Shown: piece by piece, positions 31,651 to 38,775 of the stretch
Numbering within the stretch: the stretch's first letter is position 1
How the letters are laid out: every line of letters starts with the position of its first letter
NCBI GenBank assembly: GCA_900542255.1
Contig: UQMR01000016.1
Coordinates: 1-38,775 of the forward strand
Direction of reading: 5' to 3'
Source: an uncultured Porphyromonadaceae bacterium
GTDB taxonomy: Bacteria; Bacteroidota; Bacteroidia; Bacteroidales; Barnesiellaceae_A
DNA: 38,775 nt
Notes under the pieces: model-generated
The model's database searches: none
The model's input: only the letters and a program-made list of their open reading frames with translations
What the model was told of the DNA's origin: nothing
Program-made: the position numbers and the translations under genes

Positions 31651-32739
31651 ATGGGTGTATTTGCGGCATTTGTAAGGAAGGAGTTTCTCCATATTTTCAG
31701 AGATAAGCGTACGATGCTTATTCTGCTTGTCATGCCTGTGCTGATGATAGTGATATTCGGTTTTGCCCTTTCCAACGAAATCAACAACATCGACTTGGCG
31801 GTCGTCTCGTCGCAGCGTAGCGAGACGGTGCGGCGGCTGGTGGCCCGTTTCGAGTCGAATCCCTATTTTACGGTTGTGGGTGAGTATGCTACGGCCCGTC
31901 CCATCGAGCCGCAGTTGCGTGCCGGCAAGGCCGAGATGGCCATTGTATTTGGTCCCGATTTTGACCGGGAGCCTTCGATACAGCTTATCGTAGATGCCTC
32001 CAATCCCAATATCGCAGCCAACGAGGTTTTTTATGCCTCCTCGATAATACGCGAGGCAATGGCAAGCGAGATGCCGGCTGCCCGCAAAGAGGCTGTCGTG
32101 ACGACACACATGCGCATGTTATACAATCCGCAGATGCGCAGCTCGTATAATTTCGTCCCCGGTATTATGGGCTTGACGTTTATTCTCATATCGGCGCTGA
32201 TGACCTCCATATCTATTGTCCGGGAAAAGGAGCAGGGTACTATGGAGGTGCTGCTGGCATCGCCGGTGAAGCCTATCTACATAATCTTTTCCAAAATGGT
32301 GCCCTATCTGGTGATAGCCTGCTTCAACTTGCTGACAATACTCTTCCTGGCTTATTTCCTGTTGGATGTGCCCATGACGGGAGGCATTGCCGGTCTGTGC
32401 GTTTTGTCGCTGGTATACATCGTCCTGTCGCTTGCATTGGGATTGTTTATATCGACCGTCGTGAATACGCAGGCGGTGGCGATGTTGGGTTCGGTAATGT
32501 TGCTCATGTTGCCCGTGATGTTGCTCTCGGGCATGATATTCCCCATAGAGAGCATGCCGCCGCTCTTGCAGTACATTTCCAATGTGATACCCGCCAAATG
32601 GTATATTATGGCGGCGCGCAAGATGATGATAGAGGGGCAGACTTTGGCTCAGGTGTATGTAGAGGCGTCGATACTGACGGGAATGACCGTCGCATTGATG
32701 GCGCTATCATTGAAGAACTTCAAAAACAGGCTCGGGTAG
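31651..32739 (+). CDS. ABC-2 type permease, YbhS/YbhR-like (first)
   Basis: The 362-residue inner-membrane subunit has one N-terminal helix (~residues 21-41, I-L-L-V-M-P-V-L-M-I-V-I-F-G-F-A-L-S), a large periplasmic loop of ~120 residues, and five more helices to the end (residues ~170-350). V-R-E-K-E-Q-G-T-M-E-V-L-L-A-S-P is the ABC-2 cytoplasmic motif before the second half of the helices. It pairs with the second permease, whose gene starts 1 base after its stop. Confidence 0.93.
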   Translation: MGVFAAFVRKEFLHIFRDKRTMLILLVMPVLMIVIFGFALSNEINNIDLAVVSSQRSETVRRLVARFESNPYFTVVGEYATARPIEPQLRAGKAEMAIVFGPDFDREPSIQLIVDASNPNIAANEVFYASSIIREAMASEMPAARKEAVVTTHMRMLYNPQMRSSYNFVPGIMGLTFILISALMTSISIVREKEQGTMEVLLASPVKPIYIIFSKMVPYLVIACFNLLTILFLAYFLLDVPMTGGIAGLCVLSLVYIVLSLALGLFISTVVNTQAVAMLGSVMLLMLPVMLLSGMIFPIESMPPLLQYISNVIPAKWYIMAARKMMIEGQTLAQVYVEASILTGMTVALMALSLKNFKNRLG

Positions 32740-32740
32740 T

Positions 32741-33847
32741 ATGGCAAGAATGGGTTTTTTATTGGAGAAAGAGTTCAAGCAGTTCATACGCAATGCGTTG
32801 CTGCCTAAGTTGGTGATTATGTTCCCTATACTTGTGATGCTTATCATGCCGTGGGTAGCGACGATGGAGGTGACCGATGTGGCCGTGACGGTGGTCGATA
32901 ATGACCGCACGCAGCTCTCCCGCCGGTTGTCGGACAAAATCGCGGCTTCGGGTTATTTCGATATGCAGCCTGCCGCCGCAAGTTATAGCGCCGGCGAACA
33001 GGCTATCTCGACCGGCCGTGCCGATATTGTGATAGAGATACCGCAGGGTATGGAGCGAGACATAGAGTCGGGCAACAATGTGGCGTTGCAGATTTCGGCC
33101 AACGCCGTAGATGGCACGAAGGGCAGTATAGGAAGTAACTATCTGGTGACGATAATAAATGATTTTGTCGACGAGTTGCGGGCCGGCAGAGGGGAGTCGA
33201 TGGTGTCGCCGGGCAGGTTGTCGGTACTCTATCTGTACAACCCCACGCTCAACTATCGCTTTTTTATGATACCGGCGTTGATGATTATACTTGTGATAAC
33301 GATAGGCGGCTTCTTGCCGGCGCTCAATATCGTAAGTGAGAAGGAGATAGGTACCATTGAGCAAATCAACGTATCGCCCGTGAGCAAGTGGGAGTTTATT
33401 CTCGCCAAGCTCATCCCATATTGGATTATGGGAATCGTTATCTTCTCGTTGGCGTTGTTGCTGGCGTATTGGATATATGGGCTTTCGCCGGCCGGCAGTT
33501 TGCTGACAATATATTTGGCGGCCTTGCTCTTTACAATCGTTATGTCGGGAGTGGGGCTTATTGTCTCCAATTACTCCTCAACGATGCAGCAGTCTATGTT
33601 TATCATGTTCTTTTTTGCCGTGCTGTTTATCTTGATGAGCGGTCTTTTTACGCCGGTAGAGTCTATGCCCGGTTGGGCACAATGTATAGCGGCACTATTG
33701 CCGCCTCGCTATTTTATAGAGATACTGCGTGCCGTCTATCTCAAAGGCAGCGGCATGGCCGAGTTGTACGGCCAGTTCTTGTGTCTGGCAGGTTTTGCTC
33801 TTCTGCTCAGTACGTGGGCGGTACTGAGTTATCAGAAACGGGGATAA
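32741..33847 (+). CDS. ABC-2 type permease, YbhS/YbhR-like (second)
   Basis: The 368-residue partner permease has the same layout: an N-terminal helix (~residues 25-41), a periplasmic domain starting V-T-V-V-D-N-D-R-T-Q-L-S-R-R-L, and a C-terminal helix bundle with V-S-E-K-E-I-G-T-I-E-Q-I-N-V-S-P before it. With the other permease and two ATPases it makes an inner-membrane pump joined to the adaptor and TolC-like channel. Known YbhGFSR-type systems export drugs or small cations; the substrate here is not visible. Its stop is only 3 bases from the stop of the convergent tsaE. Confidence 0.93.
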   Translation: MARMGFLLEKEFKQFIRNALLPKLVIMFPILVMLIMPWVATMEVTDVAVTVVDNDRTQLSRRLSDKIAASGYFDMQPAAASYSAGEQAISTGRADIVIEIPQGMERDIESGNNVALQISANAVDGTKGSIGSNYLVTIINDFVDELRAGRGESMVSPGRLSVLYLYNPTLNYRFFMIPALMIILVITIGGFLPALNIVSEKEIGTIEQINVSPVSKWEFILAKLIPYWIMGIVIFSLALLLAYWIYGLSPAGSLLTIYLAALLFTIVMSGVGLIVSNYSSTMQQSMFIMFFFAVLFILMSGLFTPVESMPGWAQCIAALLPPRYFIEILRAVYLKGSGMAELYGQFLCLAGFALLLSTWAVLSYQKRG

Positions 33848-33850
33848 CCC

Positions 33851-34267
33851 TTATCCTATCGTAATGGTGCGCGACTCGTCGTCGTTGACTGTTATGTGTA
33901 CCGGCACACAGCTGTCGGGTAGGAGTTGCTCTATGTTTTCGGGCCACTCGATGAAACAGAGTTCGCCGCTCTCGAAGTAGTCTTCGCAGCCCATGTCGAG
34001 GGCTTCTTTCAGCTGGGCTATGCGGTAGCAGTCGAAGTGAAAGATGGTATGCCCGTTGCTTGTGCGGTATTCGTTGACGATGGCAAAGGTAGGGCTGTTT
34101 ATCACGTCGGTCACACCCAGCTCTTCGCAGATGGCTTTGATGAAGGTGGTTTTGCCGGCGCCCATATTGCCGTAGAAGGCATATACGGTGTTATCTCCTA
34201 TGAGGTCTATAAAAGAACGGGCAGCGGTGTGCAGCCCGTCGAGGTTGTCGATATGTATGGTTGTCAT
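33851..34267 (-). CDS. tsaE: tRNA threonylcarbamoyladenosine biosynthesis ATPase TsaE
   Basis: TsaE is the ATPase partner of TsaB and TsaD in making t6A at position 37 of ANN-decoding tRNAs. The 138-residue length is usual. Walker A is G-N-M-G-A-G-K-T-T, followed by [13 protein letters not shown] and F-H-F-D-C-Y-R-I and I-E-W-P-E-N-I, all family signatures. The start at 34267 gives the normal length; the frame is open much further upstream, within porX. It is the last gene of the leftward unit, 11 bases after porX. Confidence 0.96.
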   Translation of the reverse strand: MTTIHIDNLDGLHTAARSFIDLIGDNTVYAFYGNMGAGKTTFIKAICEELGVTDVINSPTFAIVNEYRTSNGHTIFHFDCYRIAQLKEALDMGCEDYFESGELCFIEWPENIEQLLPDSCVPVHITVNDDESRTITIG

Positions 34268-34278
34268 GTCGTGATGTG

Positions 34279-35820
34279 TTATTTGGGTGATAGCGTTACG
34301 AGGGGTATCATCATCTCTTCCATAGAGATGCCTCCGTGCTGGAATGTATTCTTGTAGTAGCCTACGTAGTAGTTGTAATTGTTGGGGTAGGCAAAGAAAT
34401 CGCGGTTGGTGGCAAAGATGTAGGTAGAGCTGAGGTTGGGTGCAGGTAATCCGAATCGGGTGGGAGATTTTATCTCGTAAACCTGTTTGGGATTGTAGCT
34501 GAGCGATTTGCCCACTTTGTAACGCAGGTTGGTATTGGTATTCTTGTCGCCTATGACTTTGATGGGATTGTCTACGTGTATGGTGCCGTGGTCGGTGGTG
34601 AGAATGACCTTGTAACCGCTTTCGGCAATTTTCCTGAACAGGTCGAGAGCCGACGAGTGTCTGAACCACGACTCTGTGAGAGAGCGGTATGCAGCCTCGC
34701 TCGAAGCGAGCTCGCGTATCATCTTCGATTCGGTGCGGGCATGCGACAGCATGTCTATGAAGTTGAGTACACACACGTTGAGTTGTTTGTTGGTCAGCGT
34801 GCCGAAGTTGCTCAATACTTTCTCGCCGAAAGAGTTCTCGTTGATTTTGGTGTATGAGAAGGAATACGACTTGCGGAACCGCTCTATTTGTGTCTTTATG
34901 AGTGGGGCTTCGTTGAGGTTCTTGCCCTCCTCTTCCTCCTCGTCGACCCACAGGTCGGGAAACATTTCGGCAATTTTATGGGGCATCAGTCCCGAGAAGA
35001 TGGCGTTGCGGGCATATTGTGTGGCTGTGGGGAGGATGCTGTAATAGAGGTCTTCCTCGAATGTATAGTAGTTGCTGATGATGGGGAGTATGATGCGCCA
35101 CTGGTCGAGCCGGAAGTTATCTATGAGGACAAAGAAAATTTTCTCGCCGTTGTCGAGCAGCGGGAAGACCCTCTTCTTGAATATCTCGTGGCTCATGAGC
35201 GGGTGGTCGTCGGTTGTAATCCATCGCTCGTAGTTTTTCTTCACAAACTTGGCGAAGGCGGCGTTGGCCTCTATCTTCTGCATTTTCAGCAGGTCTTCCA
35301 TATTGGTCTCGGCATGAGACAGTTCGAGTTCCCAATGCACGAGTTTGCGGTATACCTCAATCCACTCGTCGCACGAGTCGGCTTGCGATATGAGGCTGCC
35401 TATGTGGTTGAATTCCTGCTGGTAGTTGCTGGTGGTTTCGCCCGAGATGATTTCGCGGCTGTGCAGGTTTTTCTTGATTGAAAGGAAAATCTGGTTGGGA
35501 TTGACAGGCTTTATGAGATAGTCGGCGATTTTATTCCCTATGGCTTGGTTCATGATGTTTTCCTCTTCGCTTTTGGTAATCATGATAACGGGAATGTCGG
35601 GCCGTACTTCTTTGATGCGGACAAGCGTTTCGAGGCCGCTCAATCCGGGCATGTTTTCGTCGAGGATGATGAGGTCGAAATCGTTGTTCTCACAGGCTTC
35701 AAGGGCGTCTACGCCGTTCGATACCGTAACCAGTTCGTAGCCTTTTTGCGTGAGGAACATGATATGCGGCTTCAAGAGGTCTATTTCATCGTCTGCCCAC
35801 AGGATAGTAGGGTTCTTCAT
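34279..35820 (-). CDS. porX: PorX: response regulator with PglZ phosphodiesterase-like domain
   Basis: PorX is the response regulator of the type IX secretion system in Porphyromonas, acting with PorY. With the start at 35820 ([11 protein letters not shown]) it has 513 residues. The receiver domain covers ~1-120 with acidic D10/D11 and phospho-acceptor D54 (I-I-L-D-E-N-M-P). A helical linker follows, then a PglZ/alkaline phosphatase-like domain with the nucleophile-type region [15 protein letters not shown] and metal-site motif [11 protein letters not shown] at 35823 is equally possible. It overlaps the end of porW. Many Bacteroidales keep this gene; whether a full type IX system is encoded cannot be judged here. 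Confidence 0.9.
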   Translation of the reverse strand: MKNPTILWADDEIDLLKPHIMFLTQKGYELVTVSNGVDALEACENNDFDLIILDENMPGLSGLETLVRIKEVRPDIPVIMITKSEEENIMNQAIGNKIADYLIKPVNPNQIFLSIKKNLHSREIISGETTSNYQQEFNHIGSLISQADSCDEWIEVYRKLVHWELELSHAETNMEDLLKMQKIEANAAFAKFVKKNYERWITTDDHPLMSHEIFKKRVFPLLDNGEKIFFVLIDNFRLDQWRIILPIISNYYTFEEDLYYSILPTATQYARNAIFSGLMPHKIAEMFPDLWVDEEEEEGKNLNEAPLIKTQIERFRKSYSFSYTKINENSFGEKVLSNFGTLTNKQLNVCVLNFIDMLSHARTESKMIRELASSEAAYRSLTESWFRHSSALDLFRKIAESGYKVILTTDHGTIHVDNPIKVIGDKNTNTNLRYKVGKSLSYNPKQVYEIKSPTRFGLPAPNLSSTYIFATNRDFFAYPNNYNYYVGYYKNTFQHGGISMEEMMIPLVTLSPK

Positions 35821-38584
35821 CATTTTCTGGGTTGTAGTAGTTGTCAAAAAAGTCGAAGTACTCTTCGAAAGTGCGACCTTGGAGGAGCAGGTCGAAGTTG
35901 TGCGTACTTATCATGACAGGTCTCACGCCGTCGGGTATGACAAACTCCGGGTCATCGGTCATCACTTTGCGGTAGTGTACCAACTCGTCAAAGTTATTAA
36001 ATCCTTTGACAACGAGGATAGATATTTCGTTAAATGTCATTACTTCGAGGTCGAAATCTTTGACAAGGAAGTTTGAGAAGTCAAATTTGGCTACGTTAAA
36101 CAGTAATTGGTTTCCCGACACGCTATCGGTGGCATATACCAGCAGGAAGTAGTGCGGCTCGTTGGGCGCCAGCGTAAAGGTTGCCGTCGAGTCGTTTGCT
36201 ATGGCTGTCGAGTCGTTGCCGAGGCGTGTTTTCCATATCATGCCCCGCACGTTGCCTCCGGCTACGGTGCGTCCTTGGGTAATGCCTTTGAGTACATTGC
36301 CGGCATAGTCGCTTACATCGGCTTGCGGATACTTTGAGAGTAGCTCTTGCACCGACTCCTTGAACTTGTCAAACTCTTTGTCGCCTATGTATGCCATTGC
36401 GTTGACAAACATAAACTTGTGCATGATGTCTGAGAGCGGATAATGCTCTTGCATGTATTGGTAGTTGGCATGTACGATGTCGTTGCGGTTGTCGAGATAG
36501 GCTGCGTATGTTTGTTGGTATATAGAGTCTTGCAGGGCTCCCATGTTGCGCAGTTTGTCTAAATAGTGCGGGTCTGCCAAGGCTTGTGCGTATTCGCTCT
36601 CGGGGAATGTCGTACGTATCTTCGAGCGGAATGTCTCGGCTTGCGATGTTTCGTTGTTGCGCATGTGCATGAGATAGCGGTTGTAGTAGGTATCGAGGCG
36701 GTATGGATTGTCGGGGAAGCGGCGTTCCAGCTCGTCGAAGGTCTCTGAGGCGGCCTCATAGTCTTCGAGGTCGTTTTTCAGGATGATACCCATGTTGTAC
36801 AGTCCCTCGGCAACGATTTCGTTCGACACGGCAAGCTCCTCGGGTGTAAGAGGGATTTGTTTGAGGTAGAACTCTATTTGATGCGGGTCGTTTTCGGCGG
36901 CGATGGCAGCGCTGTCTTCGGGCAGCTCGCTCTCGTTGTAGGTAGAGTCGTTCTCCTCCTCATCGTCATAGTCTATGCTGCCGGTTTCGGCAAAATCGGC
37001 AGCCGAGAACCCCGATTTGTTGCGTCGCCGCCAGTCGTCTTCGAGTTTGCGCGAGCCCCATTTCTTCTGGAACTCCGATTTACCGGCGTTGATGAGGGTC
37101 TGGTTATAGAAATACCACGACCCGTCGGTGTTGAGTACGTTGGTGGTGGGTTGGTTGGCATTTCCGCCCAAGAGGTTGCTTATACCTTCGTTTTGGGCCA
37201 GATACTCTTCGCGGCGGCGTTCCTCCTCCTCTTTTTTCTCCTGCTCGATAAGGGCGTCGATGATTTTCTGTATGCAGGCGTTGCGCTCCTCTTCGCTCAT
37301 GGCGGCAAGGGTTTGCAAGCTGTCTTGCAGCTCTACGTTCTGGGCATATACGACAAGTTTGTCGAGCACCTCCGAGCGTTTGCTGAGCAGTTTGTAGTCG
37401 GGGTAGTCCTCGCTGAGCAGCGGCAAAGCCTCTGAGTAGCAAGGTTGAGCGTCTACATATTCACGCCGGCCGAAGAGGAGGTTGCCGAGAGTGATTTGGC
37501 ACACGGCCTTTTCTATGCCGTTGCGGGTGCTTTTGGCTACGGCCGTGTTGTAGTTGGCTATGGCCTGTGCCGTGTCTTGGCGCGAGAGATATAGGTTGCC
37601 TATGGCGTAGTATATCTGGTCGTGGTAGTCTTTGTTGACCCCTCGCCGGGTCATCTTTTTGAGCGATGCCACCTCTTTTTCTATATCGCTGCCGCTGAAT
37701 ACCTCGCTCATCTTGATGCGGGCGTTGAATTGCGTGCGGTAGGGCGGATTCATGGAGATTACTTTCCGGAAGGCTTTATAGGCCTCTTGCGGTTTCTTGT
37801 CGAGGGTGTACAGTTGTCCCAGCAAGAATGTCATGCGGGCGCGCTGCTGCTTGTTGGGTTCGTTTTTGATAGCCGTTTCGAGGAAGGGGATGGCTTCGCG
37901 GTATTTTTTGTTGTGGATGAGATAGTCGGCGTTGACCGATGCAAATTCGCCTTGCAACGAGGGCGGGAGGCTGTCGTTGTTGGCTTTGTATAGCACATCC
38001 TCGGCTTCATATATCCAGTCGAGGGCTATGTAGCTGCGAGCCTGCCACAACCTTGCCTCGGCCACAACCTTGGGCAGCCACGTGAAATGCTGCGACACGT
38101 ACATAAACGTGGCGGCGGCACTCAGAAAGTCGCCCTTCTGGTACTGTGCTTTGCCCATGAGCATCCAGGCGTTGTGTATAAACGGGTTATACTCCTCGCG
38201 TTTCATGAAGGCCTTGTAGTCGGCGTTATTGCGCTTGTTCTGGTTGCGCTTGGGTTTGCTTTTTATGCTGTGGTTCTGTATGGCTTTCTGGCATTTTTCT
38301 ATTGTACGGTCAAAGGAGCCTTGCGGTTGAGGGTCTTTGGGGTTGTTGTATGCCTCGGCCGGGTTGAGGTACAGGATGTCTGTGAAGTTGTCTTCGTACT
38401 TTTCCTGTTGAACTTTCAGTTGCTCCTTATAGTTCTCTATGCCGTTGAAGTAGACGTTATACCGTGTGGTGAACGAATGGTAGAAGCGGCTCCAACCCGT
38501 ATTCTTGTTGTTGGAGCAACTTGCCAGCAATCCTGCTGCTATGATAAGCAGGGGTGCGAGGCGGTATATCTTGCGCGGTTCCAT
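35786..38584 (-). CDS. porW: PorW/SprE-like TPR lipoprotein of type IX secretion
   Basis: The 932-residue protein has a signal peptide ending in a lipobox (G-L-L-A-S-C, C23), so it is lipid-anchored. A long array of TPR-type helices follows (N-A-W-M-L-M-G-K-A-Q-Y-Q-K-G-D-F and many similar), then a charged low-complexity part (~residues 430-610, E/R/D-rich, with K-K-W-G-S-R-K-L-E-D-D-W-R-R), and a further helical part. PorW in Porphyromonas and SprE in Flavobacterium are type IX secretion lipoproteins of this build, needed for the gliding/secretion apparatus. It is followed by porX with an overlap of ~35 bases and sits 28 bases after the end of the metal permease gene. Name by architecture. 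Confidence 0.85.
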   Translation of the reverse strand: MEPRKIYRLAPLLIIAAGLLASCSNNKNTGWSRFYHSFTTRYNVYFNGIENYKEQLKVQQEKYEDNFTDILYLNPAEAYNNPKDPQPQGSFDRTIEKCQKAIQNHSIKSKPKRNQNKRNNADYKAFMKREEYNPFIHNAWMLMGKAQYQKGDFLSAAATFMYVSQHFTWLPKVVAEARLWQARSYIALDWIYEAEDVLYKANNDSLPPSLQGEFASVNADYLIHNKKYREAIPFLETAIKNEPNKQQRARMTFLLGQLYTLDKKPQEAYKAFRKVISMNPPYRTQFNARIKMSEVFSGSDIEKEVASLKKMTRRGVNKDYHDQIYYAIGNLYLSRQDTAQAIANYNTAVAKSTRNGIEKAVCQITLGNLLFGRREYVDAQPCYSEALPLLSEDYPDYKLLSKRSEVLDKLVVYAQNVELQDSLQTLAAMSEEERNACIQKIIDALIEQEKKEEEERRREEYLAQNEGISNLLGGNANQPTTNVLNTDGSWYFYNQTLINAGKSEFQKKWGSRKLEDDWRRRNKSGFSAADFAETGSIDYDDEEENDSTYNESELPEDSAAIAAENDPHQIEFYLKQIPLTPEELAVSNEIVAEGLYNMGIILKNDLEDYEAASETFDELERRFPDNPYRLDTYYNRYLMHMRNNETSQAETFRSKIRTTFPESEYAQALADPHYLDKLRNMGALQDSIYQQTYAAYLDNRNDIVHANYQYMQEHYPLSDIMHKFMFVNAMAYIGDKEFDKFKESVQELLSKYPQADVSDYAGNVLKGITQGRTVAGGNVRGMIWKTRLGNDSTAIANDSTATFTLAPNEPHYFLLVYATDSVSGNQLLFNVAKFDFSNFLVKDFDLEVMTFNEISILVVKGFNNFDELVHYRKVMTDDPEFVIPDGVRPVMISTHNFDLLLQGRTFEEYFDFFDNYYNPENDEEPYYPVGRR

Positions 38585-38612
38585 TCTTATATAAAACGAC
38601 AGGCGCGTGTGT

Positions 38613-38775
38613 TTATTGTTCTGTTGCCTGGCGAAGCTGTTTTTTGCGTTTCAGGGCCATTGCTATGCGACTGTATGCTTTGGCGGCGGCGTATACTACG
38701 ACGAGGGTGAATACGATGCTTGCTCCTGTGGGTACGTTGATGATGGTAGAGATGGCCAGCCCTGTCACGCCGCAG
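38613..38775 (-). CDS. Metal ABC transporter permease, C-terminus only
   Basis: Only the last 54 codons are in the window. They read V-T-G-L-A-I-S-T-I-I-N-V-P-T-G-A-S-I-V-F, then a hydrophobic helix and a basic tail ending ...R-Q-A-T-E-Q. The S-x-x-x-N-x-P-T-G-A-x-I-V pattern is typical of ZnuB/TroC-type zinc or manganese permeases. It ends 28 bases before porW, with no promoter box or terminator seen in that gap, so it may be in the same message. Confidence 0.75.
   Translation of the reverse strand, partial: CGVTGLAISTIINVPTGASIVFTLVVVYAAAKAYSRIAMALKRKKQLRQATEQ

Overview
The window is a chromosomal segment of a Bacteroidota bacterium, almost certainly of the order Bacteroidales. The evidence is the repeated Bacteroidota promoter form (TTTG or TTG near -33, then TAnnTTTG near -7), a BACON-domain lipoprotein, type III glutamine synthetase, the DapL route to lysine, single-chain PurL, and PorX and PorW homologues. 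Base composition looks close to 50 % GC in the genes. The family within the order cannot be fixed by eye. No rRNA, tRNA, CRISPR array, insertion sequence or prophage was recognised; most of the window is core metabolism.

Layout. 1-3240: a leftward set of a YcxB-like membrane protein (cut by the window edge), a NUDIX hydrolase, a DUF2490 outer-membrane protein, rlmH and a two-half lipoprotein. 3241-7216: divergent promoters, then purL. 7485-9248: a BACON lipoprotein with an AT-rich C-terminal domain. 9727-11354: a small helix-turn-helix protein, a DUF486 membrane protein and methionine aminopeptidase. 11355-11836: non-coding, with a probable short leftward RNA. 11837-16165: carA-carB, leftward. 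16371-16526: a small secreted-peptide frame broken by two stops and closed by a strong terminator. 16673-20985: dapF, dapL and glutamine synthetase III. 21217-23773: purF-like gene and a DUF2461 gene. 23809-26298: mutS2, leftward. 26299-27167: a long non-coding region with a candidate structured RNA and an AT microsatellite. 27168-33847: TetR regulator, TolC, HlyD, two ATPases and two permeases. 33851-38775: leftward tsaE, porX, porW and the end of a metal ABC permease gene.

How the genes work together. PurL, CarA and PurF consume glutamine and glutamine synthetase III makes it, so the middle of the window is rich in nitrogen assimilation and nucleotide precursor genes, with dapF and dapL adding lysine and peptidoglycan precursor synthesis. 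The TetR block is a complete YbhGFSR-like exporter with its own outer-membrane channel; its two ATPases look asymmetric. PorW and PorX tie the right end to the type IX secretion system or a retained relative of it.

The signals most worth a second look are the candidate RNA at about 26592-26815 (own promoter, upstream direct repeats, end-closing helix, terminator), the short RNA at about 11534-11601, the broken peptide gene before dapF, the complementary defects in the two ATPases, and the AT-rich C-terminal domain of the BACON lipoprotein. None is a clear new defence or mobile system.
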